DNA of 64,000 nucleotides from Bradyrhizobium sp. CER78 (lineage in GTDB: Bacteria; Pseudomonadota; Alphaproteobacteria; Rhizobiales; Xanthobacteraceae): contig NZ_JARVWP010000011.1 in NCBI RefSeq assembly GCF_029846235.1, positions 175,219 through 239,218 on the forward strand, read 5' to 3'. A program made the position numbers and the translations under genes. Shown here in pieces: positions 51,677 through 59,358 of the stretch. Position 1 is the first letter of the stretch. Every line of letters starts with the position of its first letter. Under the pieces are notes generated by a model, which was not told where the DNA came from, did not search any database, and saw only the letters and a list, made by a program, of their open reading frames with translations.

Positions 51677-52450
51677 TCACAAGTCGATGATCCCGAGCGC
51701 GATGCTCTTCGCCACCCCGTGCGTCTTGTTGGATGCCTCGAGCTTGCGCAGCGCCTGCTTGATGAAGCCTTCCACCGTCTCCGGAGAAATACCGAGGATC
51801 TGCGCGGTGTCGGCCACGGTCTTGCCGCGCGCCGCCCAGGCGATCACTTCCTTCTCCCGCCCCGTGAGCTTGATGGTTTCGGCGGCGTCGGCGGGCTTCA
51901 GGATGGTCGGCGCGTTGCGCTGGTCGCGGTTGACGATGTCCATCGCCCGCTGCACCCAGTAGATCATCAAGAGATGCAGTTCATGCCGATGGCAGATGAA
52001 CAGCTTGTCGAAGTCGCGCGGCTCGTCCTCCCAGAAGAACACCGTCGAGCTCGAATGCACGGCGCCGAGCCGGTCGCGATAGTGGAAGGGCACGACGAAG
52101 CCCTGGCGGAATCCGTGATCCCGCGCGGCCTCCATCATCTTCAGCTCGGGCGGACGCTTGCGCCCTTGCCGCTCCGGCAACTTCAGCTCGCCCCAGTGAA
52201 ACGGCGTGTTGGTTCGCCGCACCCGCGTCAATGCCGGATCACAATGAACGAAGTCGTTCTGGATGTAGGCGCGCTCCCAGGCTGGAGGATAGGTGCCGGT
52301 ATGGTAGGGCAGGTCGAGCTCGGGCCGCCCCGCATCGATGAAGGCGAAGCCGGAGAAGCCGTAGTTCTGGATGACCCGGTGCAGCGACAGTCGAAGCTCG
52401 TCGATCGTGCCCGACGCCTCGATGCTCGAAATCGCTTCTTCCAGGACCAT
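51677..52450 (-). CDS. LuxR-family acyl-homoserine-lactone-responsive regulator
   Basis: A 257-residue quorum-sensing regulator. The N-terminal domain keeps the autoinducer-pocket residues at TraR-like spacing: Trp58 and Tyr62 in AWERAYIQND, Asp71 in CDPAL, Trp86 in FHWGEL, and a Gly near 117 in FRQGFVVPF. The C-terminal GerE-type HTH is LTGREKEVIAWAARGKTVAD with LGISPETVEGFIKQALRKL. I chose the ATG at 52450; a longer start at 52483 would run through the dyad. Divergent from the luxI-type gene 80 nt away, with a perfect dyad between them. By family it binds an acyl-HSL in the cytosol and regulates the synthase operon. Not the tandem luxR-luxI layout known for bjaR-bjaI. Confidence 0.93.
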   Translation of the reverse strand: MVLEEAISSIEASGTIDELRLSLHRVIQNYGFSGFAFIDAGRPELDLPYHTGTYPPAWERAYIQNDFVHCDPALTRVRRTNTPFHWGELKLPERQGRKRPPELKMMEAARDHGFRQGFVVPFHYRDRLGAVHSSSTVFFWEDEPRDFDKLFICHRHELHLLMIYWVQRAMDIVNRDQRNAPTILKPADAAETIKLTGREKEVIAWAARGKTVADTAQILGISPETVEGFIKQALRKLEASNKTHGVAKSIALGIIDL

Positions 52451-52457
52451 TACTAAA

Positions 52458-52476
52458 ACCCCCGGTTTTCGGGGGT
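52458..52476. promoter_or_regulatory. lux-box-like dyad / hairpin
   Basis: Perfect inverted repeat ACCCCCG-GTTTT-CGGGGGT (19 nt, 7-bp arms) in the 80-nt luxR-luxI gap. It lies 7 nt before the luxR ATG on the minus strand, where it would also form a hairpin followed by TTT and hide the G-run that could serve as ribosome binding site. It could also be centred near -42 of a luxI promoter, as lux boxes are. The two roles are not exclusive. Confidence 0.65.
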
Positions 52477-52530
52477 ACCACAATTAAGCCTTTTTGTCCC
52501 AGATGCCGACGACATCTGGAGGCGGAGGGA

Positions 52531-53208
52531 ATGTCGCAGCATTGGGGGGAATACCACGCGCTCGTCACGACCGAAGAGCGCTATCCGGCACATGTTCAGG
52601 CGATGCTGAGGCTGCGCAAGCGGCTGTTCGTCGATCATTGCGGCTGGCTTCTGACCACGACCGGCGACGTCGAGCGCGACCAGTTCGACGTCTGGTATAC
52701 CGAACACTGCCTGCTGTTTCTCGGTTCGGAGCTGATCGGCGGCTTCCGCGCCATCCGCACCGACTATCCCTATCTCACCAGGTCGGTCTTCCCGCAGCTC
52801 GCGCAGCGCCGCTTTCCGAGCCGCCGTGACGCCTGGGAGATCAGCCGGTTCGGGGTGCTGCCGGGGGCGGCAACCGCTTCGGCCGCGCGCGCCAACTATG
52901 CGCTGATGTTTCGCTTCGCCGAGCTGCGCGGCGCGGCGGCGCTGGTGGCGATGGCCGACCTCACCTATGAGCGCTTCCTCGCGCGGATGGGCATCCGCAC
53001 CCACCGTTACGGTCCGCCGCAGGTGATCGGCAACGACCGCTACGGCCGCCCGCTGACGGCGCTCGCCGGCGAGATCCCGCTCGATATCGCCGGCAATCCC
53101 GGCCTGACCAAATTCCTCGACCTTGGACGGCAATTGGAGATCCACGATGCCACACATGTTCTCGGACGTTCGAGCGTTTCGGAGCGACCCGCTCAAATTC
53201 CTGCTTGA
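52531..53208 (+). CDS. LuxI-family acyl-homoserine lactone synthase
   Basis: A 225-residue autoinducer synthase, making a homoserine-lactone signal from S-adenosylmethionine and an acyl donor. All hallmark residues are present: Arg31 and Phe33 (RKRLF), Trp39 (CGW), Asp50 and Asp53 (ERDQFD), Arg73 (GGFRAIRTD), and Glu103 and Arg106 (WEISRFGV). Start ATG with GGAGGCGGAGGG just upstream. Acyl specificity cannot be read off; bradyrhizobial synthases are known that use CoA-linked branched or aryl acids. It ends 62 nt inside the P450 gene, so the two are co-transcribed and probably translationally coupled. Confidence 0.94.
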   Translation: MSQHWGEYHALVTTEERYPAHVQAMLRLRKRLFVDHCGWLLTTTGDVERDQFDVWYTEHCLLFLGSELIGGFRAIRTDYPYLTRSVFPQLAQRRFPSRRDAWEISRFGVLPGAATASAARANYALMFRFAELRGAAALVAMADLTYERFLARMGIRTHRYGPPQVIGNDRYGRPLTALAGEIPLDIAGNPGLTKFLDLGRQLEIHDATHVLGRSSVSERPAQIPA

Positions 53209-54511
53209 GCGCGGCAACGCGTCGCCGCTCGGGCTGGTGCCGCTCCATCTCGGGCCCGCGCCGGTCTTGCTGGTGAATGATCCTGATCTGATCCGCCCGA
53301 TCCTGAAGGCGCCGGAAACCGACGTCGGCAAGGGCCGGCTGATCAAGAAGCTTTCGCCGGTGCTCGGCCAGAGCTCGCTGATGCTACATGGCGACGAGCA
53401 CAAGCGGCGCCGTGCGGTGCTGCACAAGCACATGGCCAAGGGCAGCGTCGAAAAATACCTGCCGCAGATGTGCGCCGAGATCCGCGCGGTCGGTGCGCGG
53501 CTGGCGCGGCTCGGTGCGTTCGATCCGCATCGCTTCACCGCGACGCTGGCGCTGCGCACGATCTGCATCGCCGTGTTCGGCGCCCAGGTCATCTCGTCCG
53601 GCGACGAGGAGGCCCTGGTGCAGGCGGTCGGCACCATCGAGGATGATCTGGCCGACGAGATGTTCCGCGTGCTGCCGCTTGGACCGGTGTCCTGGTATCG
53701 CAGGCGGCAGAACCGGATTTGCGCCAAGCTTGCGATGTCGACCGTGGTGCAGCGGCTGCGCAGCAGCGCCGGCTCGACCAGTGCGCTGCGCGATCTCGAA
53801 GCGCTCGGCCTCAGCGATCGCGACCTGCACGACGAAATTCTCACGCTGCTGCTGGCCGGCCACCACACCACTGGATCGACCGCCGCCTGGGTGCTCTATC
53901 ACATGGCGGCCGATCCCGCGCTGATGGACGAGATCGCGGACGAGGCCGCCGACTGCATCGGTGACGACGGCGAATTGCGCGTCGATGCCGTCAGGCGTGC
54001 GGATGTCAGCGCGACCCTGGTCAAGGAGGTCTGCCGGCTCTATCCCAGCGCCTGGTGGTTCTCGCGCGAGGTGATGCAGCCGGTGACGATCGGCGGGCGC
54101 GACCTCAAGGTCGGCACCTCGCTGTTGCTGTGCCCCTGGCAATTGCAGCGCGATCCGAGGCACTTCGATGAGCCCGACCGCTTCCTGATGACGCGGCGCT
54201 ACAACACCGACGCCTACATCCCGTTCGGCGCCGGTCCGCGCGCCTGCGCCGGGATGGGGGTTGCGATGCTCGAGCTGCAACTGCTCGCGCTCGAGATCGC
54301 GGCGGCCTATCGCTTCACCGGGGTCAGTCCGAATCCGGCGCCGTGGCCGAAAGCATCGGTGACGCTCGTGCCGCCCCCCATGACCATCGACATCGAAGTC
54401 CGTGAGATCCGCTCGCGCATCCCGCATCTCGGCGAGGAAGCCGAGCAACTGCCCTACATCCCAGCCGCCAGCGCGGCGTCCATCAGCACACTGCAATCGG
54501 TATCCCAATGA
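53147..54511 (+). CDS. Cytochrome P450
   Basis: A 454-residue bacterial P450, soluble with no membrane anchor. Seen: the I-helix LLAGHHTTGSTAAW near residue 240, the ExxR motif (KEVCRLY near 295), and the heme loop FGAGPRACAGMGV with the axial Cys367. It starts at 53147 with GGAG 8 nt upstream, inside the luxI gene (62-nt overlap). The small gene that follows overlaps its stop by ATGA. No ferredoxin or ferredoxin reductase gene is in the operon, so electrons must come from elsewhere. Possible roles are oxidation of the acyl signal or its precursor, or a quorum-controlled product. Substrate unknown. Confidence 0.94.
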   Translation: MPHMFSDVRAFRSDPLKFLLERGNASPLGLVPLHLGPAPVLLVNDPDLIRPILKAPETDVGKGRLIKKLSPVLGQSSLMLHGDEHKRRRAVLHKHMAKGSVEKYLPQMCAEIRAVGARLARLGAFDPHRFTATLALRTICIAVFGAQVISSGDEEALVQAVGTIEDDLADEMFRVLPLGPVSWYRRRQNRICAKLAMSTVVQRLRSSAGSTSALRDLEALGLSDRDLHDEILTLLLAGHHTTGSTAAWVLYHMAADPALMDEIADEAADCIGDDGELRVDAVRRADVSATLVKEVCRLYPSAWWFSREVMQPVTIGGRDLKVGTSLLLCPWQLQRDPRHFDEPDRFLMTRRYNTDAYIPFGAGPRACAGMGVAMLELQLLALEIAAAYRFTGVSPNPAPWPKASVTLVPPPMTIDIEVREIRSRIPHLGEEAEQLPYIPAASAASISTLQSVSQ

Positions 54512-54768
54512 CAACTCAGATAACAACGGCCAGCATCGGGCAAAGGGCCATGGATCAAGTGCAAGTGCGCAGTTTGCGCGACGTCATCGCGGTGTTGATC
54601 GAGCAGCGCAACATCGTGCGGGCGGCCAATGCGAGCTTTGCCGCGCATCTGCTCGACCTCGCGATCATGCAGCTCAGGCTCAACGTCAACGATATTTCGG
54701 CAGAGGAATTGACCGGCCTATCCGACTTCGTTGGCGCGGAGTTTGCCAGGGACAAATCCTCGCATTGA
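54508..54768 (+). CDS. Small protein at the end of the luxI-P450 operon (86 aa)
   Basis: An 86-residue soluble, helical protein (QVRSLRDVIAVLIEQRNIVR, AAHLLDLAIMQLRLNVNDIS, GLSDFVGAEFARDKSSH). The ATG lies inside the P450 stop codon (ATGA), so it is translationally coupled. A second ATG at 54550 (MDQVQVRSL) could also be used. I do not recognise the family; it does not look like a ferredoxin (no cysteines) or an antiactivator I know. It may be a partner or regulator of the operon. Confidence 0.7.
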   Translation: MTTQITTASIGQRAMDQVQVRSLRDVIAVLIEQRNIVRAANASFAAHLLDLAIMQLRLNVNDISAEELTGLSDFVGAEFARDKSSH

Positions 54769-54789
54769 TTGCGGCAGTCGGTCCGAGGA

Positions 54790-54820
54790 ATCAGTCTCGG
54801 GATCAGCCTTGGGATCAGTC
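54790..54820. repeat. 12-bp short tandem repeat
   Basis: Three ATCAG units at 54790, 54802 and 54814 (period 12, ATCAGnCTnGGG), the last including the stop codon region of the deacylase. A similar 11-12 bp GATCC array occurs at the 3' end of the transporter gene at 43649. Confidence 0.75.
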
Positions 54821-55297
54821 CTGCGTCGCCACCAGCGCCTTCATCGAGGCGCCGGCGGCAAGCGCGGCGTCGTTCGGATCGATCTCGATCTGCAGGCCGC
54901 GCTGGCCGCCATTGACGAACACCGTGACATGGGTGAGCGCAGTCTCGTCGATTGCGGTCGGCACTTTCTTTTTCTGGCCGAACGGGCTGATGCCGCCGAC
55001 ATGATAGCCGGTCAGCCGCTCGGCATCGGCCGGGCGCATCATCTTGGCCGACTTGCCGCCGAGTGCCGCGGCGAGCTTCTTCATGCTGACCTCGCAGTCG
55101 GACGGCACCACGGCGCAGACCGGCTTGCCGTCGACCTCCGCCATCAGCGTCTTGAGCATGCGGTTCGGGTCGACCCCGAGCGCCTCCGCCGCCTGCAGCC
55201 CGATGCTCTCGGCATTGGAATCGTAGACATAGGTGTGAAGCCTGAAGGCAATGCCTAGCTTTCGCAGCGCCATCGTCGCTTGTGTCGAATTGGGCAT
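54815..55297 (-). CDS. ybaK: Cys-tRNA(Pro) deacylase (YbaK/EbsC type)
   Basis: A 160-residue editing-domain protein that hydrolyses Cys mischarged on tRNA(Pro). Seen: the family N-terminus (TQATMALRKLGIAFRLHTY), VDPNRMLKTLMAEV, the conserved VCAVVPSDCEVSMKKLAAAL with the catalytic-region Lys, and GYHVGGISPFGQKKKVPTAI, the family signature. Cytosolic; convergent with the quorum-sensing operon, 46 nt after the small gene. Stop codon TGA falls in the 12-bp array. Confidence 0.92.
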   Translation of the reverse strand: MPNSTQATMALRKLGIAFRLHTYVYDSNAESIGLQAAEALGVDPNRMLKTLMAEVDGKPVCAVVPSDCEVSMKKLAAALGGKSAKMMRPADAERLTGYHVGGISPFGQKKKVPTAIDETALTHVTVFVNGGQRGLQIEIDPNDAALAAGASMKALVATQD

Positions 55298-55652
55298 GGG
55301 CCCCGCCGGTTAACCCAGGTGAATGATCGCCGCAATTGGAGCTGCGATCAATCAGCAAGCACGGCTGGCGTCACGTGGCCGTAACATTAAATTCGCGCCA
55401 GCCCGGCCGGCGCAGCCGGGCGCAGGATGGAATTTTCAGGGGATATCAAAGGGTTGTAGCTCGTCTAAAAGGCGTAAATGACCCCGTTCTTGCTTGCGCA
55501 GCCGACCCGCTTCCGTTATCCGGTAGGCGCCTTGCGTGCGCGCGGCCGGGCGCCGTGATTTGGGCTGGGCATATCAATGCATGATCGCTGTGGGCGGACG
55601 CGTTTTCGCCGTGATCATGGTCTCTGAAACACCTGAAGGGAACATCTTCGCA
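55298..55652. other. Intergenic region upstream of purA, no gene seen
   Basis: 355 bases with no recognisable gene, tRNA or terminator. The PurA frame stays open upstream to about 55536, but the PurA family starts at MANVVVVG (55653). Confidence 0.5.
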
Positions 55653-56945
55653 ATGGCCAATGTTGTCGTCGTCGGCGCCCAATGGGGTGACGAGGGGAAG
55701 GGCAAGATCGTCGACTGGCTGTCGGAACAGGCCGACATCGTCGTGCGCTTCCAGGGCGGCCACAATGCCGGCCATACGCTCGTGATCAATGGCGAGACCT
55801 ACAAGCTGGCCCTGCTGCCCTCCGGTGTGCTGCGCCCGAACAAGCTGGCGGTGATCGGCAATGGCGTGGTGTTCGATCCGCAGGCCTTCCTCGACGAGGT
55901 CGCCAAGCTGAAGGGGCAGGGCGTCGCAGTCGGACCGGACAATCTGCGGATCGCCGAGAACGTCACGCTGATCCTGCCGCTGCACCGCGAGCTCGATTCC
56001 TTGCGCGAATCCTCCAACGCCATCACCTCGATCGGCACCACCCGCCGCGGCATCGGCCCGGCCTATGAGGACAAGGTCGGCCGCCGTGCCATCCGCCTGA
56101 TGGACCTCGCCGACCTCGACACCCTGCCGCACAAGATCGACCGCCTGCTGGCGCACCACAATGCGCTGCGCCGCGGCAACAATCTGCCGGAGATCGAGGG
56201 CAACAGCATCCTGGCCGAGCTGTCGGCGCTGGCGCCGAAGCTTCTGCCCTATGCCGAGACGGTGTGGCGGCTCCTGGACCTCAAGCGCCGCGAGGGCAAG
56301 CGCATCCTGTTCGAGGGCGCGCAGGGCGCGCTGCTCGACGTCGACCACGGCACCTATCCCTACGTCACGTCGTCCAACACGGTGGCGGCGCAGGCCGCGA
56401 CCGGCACCGGCCTTGGGCCCGGCGCCGTCGGCTATGTGCTCGGCATCTGCAAGGCCTACACCACACGGGTCGGGCAGGGTCCGTTCCCGACCGAGCTGAA
56501 CGACGAAATCGGCGAGGAAATCGGCCGTCGCGGCAAGGAATTCGGCGTCAACACCGGGCGCAAGCGCCGGGTCGGCTGGTTCGACGCGATGCTGGTGCGA
56601 CAGACTGTCCGGACCTGCGGAATTGCCGGGCTGGCGCTGACCAAGCTCGATATTCTCGACGGGTTCGACAGCATCAAGGTGTGCATCGGCTACAAGCTCG
56701 ACGGCAAGGAAATCGACCATCTGCCGGCGGGCGAGGGCGCGCAGGCCCGCGTCGAGCCGATCTACGAGATCATAGAGGGCTGGAAGCAGCCGACCGCCAA
56801 CGCGCGGTCCTGGGCGGACCTGCCGGCCCAGGCCATCAAGTATGTCCGCCGGGTCGAGGAACTGGTGGGGTGTCCGATCGCTCTGCTGTCCACCAGCCCG
56901 GAACGTGAAGATACTATTCTGGTACAGAATCCGTTCGAGGCTTAA
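55653..56945 (+). CDS. purA: Adenylosuccinate synthetase
   Basis: A 430-residue enzyme making adenylosuccinate from IMP, aspartate and GTP, the first committed step to AMP. Seen: the N-terminal GAQWGDEGKGKIVD (GTP P-loop and catalytic Asp), GGHNAGHTL, SIGTTRRGIGPAYEDK, FEGAQGALLDVDHGTYPYVT, TRVGQGPFPTEL and the C-terminal IALLSTSPERED. Length equals the family norm. Cytosolic. The 524-aa membrane protein starts 35 nt downstream and may be co-transcribed. Confidence 0.97.
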   Translation: MANVVVVGAQWGDEGKGKIVDWLSEQADIVVRFQGGHNAGHTLVINGETYKLALLPSGVLRPNKLAVIGNGVVFDPQAFLDEVAKLKGQGVAVGPDNLRIAENVTLILPLHRELDSLRESSNAITSIGTTRRGIGPAYEDKVGRRAIRLMDLADLDTLPHKIDRLLAHHNALRRGNNLPEIEGNSILAELSALAPKLLPYAETVWRLLDLKRREGKRILFEGAQGALLDVDHGTYPYVTSSNTVAAQAATGTGLGPGAVGYVLGICKAYTTRVGQGPFPTELNDEIGEEIGRRGKEFGVNTGRKRRVGWFDAMLVRQTVRTCGIAGLALTKLDILDGFDSIKVCIGYKLDGKEIDHLPAGEGAQARVEPIYEIIEGWKQPTANARSWADLPAQAIKYVRRVEELVGCPIALLSTSPEREDTILVQNPFEA

Positions 56946-56980
56946 CGGGATATTACCTATATCCCTCCAATTGTGTGGAA

Positions 56981-58555
56981 ATGGCTGACTACTACCCGCT
57001 GATTGCCCGTGCCATCGCCGGATTGGACCCCAACGCCCCCGGCGAAGCCCGCCGTGCGCTGTACGCGCGGGCGCGCACGGCGCTGATTCAGCAGCTCCGC
57101 GGCGTGCAGCCGCCGCTCTCCGAGTCCGAGATCACCCGCGAACGGCTGTCGCTGGAAGAGGCGGTTCGCAAGGTGGAGTCCGAGGCCGCGCAGCGCGCCC
57201 GCGAGGCCTCGCGCCCCGGCGGCGCCGCCCGCAGCAGCGACCCGTTGCGCCGTGCCAATCCAAGGCCGCCGGAGGCAAACGCAAGGCCGCCGGAGGCAAA
57301 CGCAAGGCCGCCCGAGGCCAATGCCGCCGACACGGCCTCGCGCCCGCGGCCGCCGGCCGAACCGCGCCCGCCGCGCAATTTGCGCCCCGACGCGCCGCCG
57401 CCGGTCCCGCCGCGGCCGCAGAATCCGCCGGTTCCGTCCGCTCCCGATTCCCAGGCCCGGCCGGCTCCGCCGCGCCGTGGTCCCGAAGGCGCGCCGCCAC
57501 CGGCCGCGCCGGGCGTGCGCGGCTTCCGCGACATCACCGCCGACGCCGACGATCTCGGCCGTGCCGCGGCGCAAGCCAGCCGCAACGCGCGCAAGACCTA
57601 CGCCAACGTACCGTCGCCTTCGCCGGAATTCGACCGGCTCGAGCCGAGCCTGGAGAACCGCGGCGGCGATCCCGAGGCGCCGTACTCCTACGACGAGTCG
57701 ATCGAGGAGGCGGAGCGCTACACCCCGCAGCAGCCGCCCCAGGCGCCGCGGTCGCGGGTCGGCAACGCCGATCGTGAGCCGAAGCAGCCGCGCGTCGGGT
57801 CGATGTTCCCGTTCAAGACGGCGATCGTGATCGGCATCCTGCTGATCCTGGTCGGCGCGGGCATCCTCTGGGGCAAGCCGGCCCTGACCTATGTCAGCAC
57901 CCTGTTCAAATCCTCCGCTCCGGTCGAGGCGCCGAAGGACGCTTCGGCTACGCCTTCGAGCAAGAAGATCACCGACCGTGTCGGTCAGCCCTCGTCGGGC
58001 GAGCCGGTCGCTCCGGTGGCGCAGCGCGTTGTGCTGTATGACGAGGACCCGTCGGATCCGAAGGGCAAGCAGTATGTCGGTTCGGTGGTCTGGCGCACCG
58101 AGCAGGTCAAGGGATCCGGCAACCAGAAGCCTGACATCGCCGTGCGCGCCGACATCGACATTCCCGATCGCAAGTTCAAGATGACGATGTCGTTCCGCCG
58201 CAACACCGATTCATCGCTGCCGGCGAGCCATACCGCGGAATTGACCTTCATCCTGCCGCAGGATTTCGCCAATGGCGGCGTCGGCAACGTGCCGGGCATC
58301 CTGATGAAGTCCAACGAGCAGGCGCGGGGCACGCCGCTTGCCGGCCTCGCGGTCAAGGTCACCGACGGCTTCTTCCTGGTCGGCCTCTCCAACGTCGACG
58401 CCGACCGCTCGCGCAATCTGCAGCTCCTGAAGGAGCGCTCCTGGTTCGACGTGCCGCTGGTCTATACCAACCAGCGCCGCGCCATCATCGCGATCGAAAA
58501 GGGCGCCCCCGGCGAGCGGGCCTTCAACGACGCCTTCGCGGCGTGGGGTGAGTAG
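56981..58555 (+). CDS. Proline-rich single-pass membrane protein
   Basis: A 524-residue protein: a short helical N-terminus (MADYYPLIARAIAGLDPNAP), a long Pro/Ala/Arg-rich low-complexity region (about 80-190) that includes three RPPEANA heptads from a 21-bp DNA repeat, one membrane helix near 276-296 (AIVIGILLILVGAGILW), and a C-terminal beta-rich domain (VVWRTEQVKG... to YTNQRRAIIAIEKGAPGE). I do not recognise the family with certainty; such proteins lie after purA in related genomes as I recall. The C-terminal domain is likely periplasmic. Function unknown. Confidence 0.8.
   Translation: MADYYPLIARAIAGLDPNAPGEARRALYARARTALIQQLRGVQPPLSESEITRERLSLEEAVRKVESEAAQRAREASRPGGAARSSDPLRRANPRPPEANARPPEANARPPEANAADTASRPRPPAEPRPPRNLRPDAPPPVPPRPQNPPVPSAPDSQARPAPPRRGPEGAPPPAAPGVRGFRDITADADDLGRAAAQASRNARKTYANVPSPSPEFDRLEPSLENRGGDPEAPYSYDESIEEAERYTPQQPPQAPRSRVGNADREPKQPRVGSMFPFKTAIVIGILLILVGAGILWGKPALTYVSTLFKSSAPVEAPKDASATPSSKKITDRVGQPSSGEPVAPVAQRVVLYDEDPSDPKGKQYVGSVVWRTEQVKGSGNQKPDIAVRADIDIPDRKFKMTMSFRRNTDSSLPASHTAELTFILPQDFANGGVGNVPGILMKSNEQARGTPLAGLAVKVTDGFFLVGLSNVDADRSRNLQLLKERSWFDVPLVYTNQRRAIIAIEKGAPGERAFNDAFAAWGE
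57261..57323 (+). repeat. 21-bp tandem repeat, three units
   Basis: CAAGGCCGCCGGAGGCAAACG-type unit three times in frame (starts 57261, 57282, 57303; the third is slightly diverged), encoding RPPEANA. The first two units are identical, so the expansion is recent. Confidence 0.9.
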
Positions 58556-58749
58556 CGGCCACGACGCTCACCCCGGTCTCACGATGTCATAGTCCGGCTC
58601 TGTCCGGGCGATTCCGTGTCGCAGCAACATCAGCGGTTGTTGCAGCGCGCTCGATGCGAACCTTCGGAACATTGCCGGGCGCTTTCGATTTTCCCTAGAA
58701 CCGTTGCGCGGCTGCGCTACACTCGCCTGACGTCGGGCAAGGGCACGCC

Positions 58750-59184
58750 ATGAAACGCTATCTGATCTTCGCAGCCGTCGGGCCATTCATCGGCGGCTTC
58801 CTGCTGCTGCTCATGACCACCTATCAGTCCGGCTACTGGACCGAGACCAATGGCGGCGAGGTGGCGAAGCTGTTCGTCGTGTTCGTGAAGTCGCTGCAAT
58901 ACAACTATCTGTTCGGCATCGTGCCGTCGCTGATGTTCGGCGCGATCGACGACATCCTGATGCATGTGCGGCGGATCTCGCCGCTGGCGCGCATGCTGAT
59001 CGTCGGTGCGGTGGGGTTCGTGGGCGCGGCGCTGGCCTACGCCTCGCACGGCTCCGAAAGCGGCCCGGTGCAGTTCGTCCTCTACGGGTTGGTCGGTTTC
59101 ATCCCGGGCGTGATCACGTCCTGGCTCGCCCACAAATATGCCGAAGAGCTGCACGCGCCGGCGCAGCCCGTATCGCAGCACTAG
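58750..59184 (+). CDS. Small membrane protein (possibly DUF5413)
   Basis: A 144-residue protein with four hydrophobic helices (YLIFAAVGPFIGGFLLLLMT, NYLFGIVPSLMFGAIDDILM, MLIVGAVGFVGAALAYA, LYGLVGFIPGVITSWLAH). The Asp pair in GAIDDILMHVRR is likely at the membrane border. I believe this matches the DUF5413 group seen in bradyrhizobia, but that is from memory. Function unknown; monocistronic. Confidence 0.72.
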   Translation: MKRYLIFAAVGPFIGGFLLLLMTTYQSGYWTETNGGEVAKLFVVFVKSLQYNYLFGIVPSLMFGAIDDILMHVRRISPLARMLIVGAVGFVGAALAYASHGSESGPVQFVLYGLVGFIPGVITSWLAHKYAEELHAPAQPVSQH

Positions 59185-59276
59185 GGGTACTCCGCCGGCG
59201 ATAACCTCGCTGTTCGGGTAACCTTATCAATGAATTAGACGCTGGCTGAAAGCCTGGCTGGGCCGCTTTCACACAA

Positions 59277-59316
59277 CTGTCACATGTACGTCATGTAAAC
59301 GTAGTCCCAATGTCAC
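59277..59316 (+). promoter_or_regulatory. PhoB binding sites (Pho boxes) upstream of pit
   Basis: Heptamers on an 11-bp grid: CTGTCAC (59277), ACGTCAT (59288), weaker ACGTAGT (59299), ATGTCAC (59310). The consensus half site is CTGTCAT with 4-nt spacers; the first pair matches it well. It ends 43 nt before the transporter ATG, the usual place for PhoB activation. Confidence 0.75.
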
Positions 59317-59358
59317 ATGGCCGCTTTTGTCCTCCCGCGGCCATGAGGGGCAAATCGC

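Noticed and set aside
51414..51680. Short open frames between the XRE and luxR genes
   Set aside because: Frames on both strands overlap each other and lack RBS; composition is not protein-like.
55536..55652. 39-codon upstream extension of purA
   Set aside because: PurA proteins begin at MANVVVVG; the extension reads like untranslated DNA.
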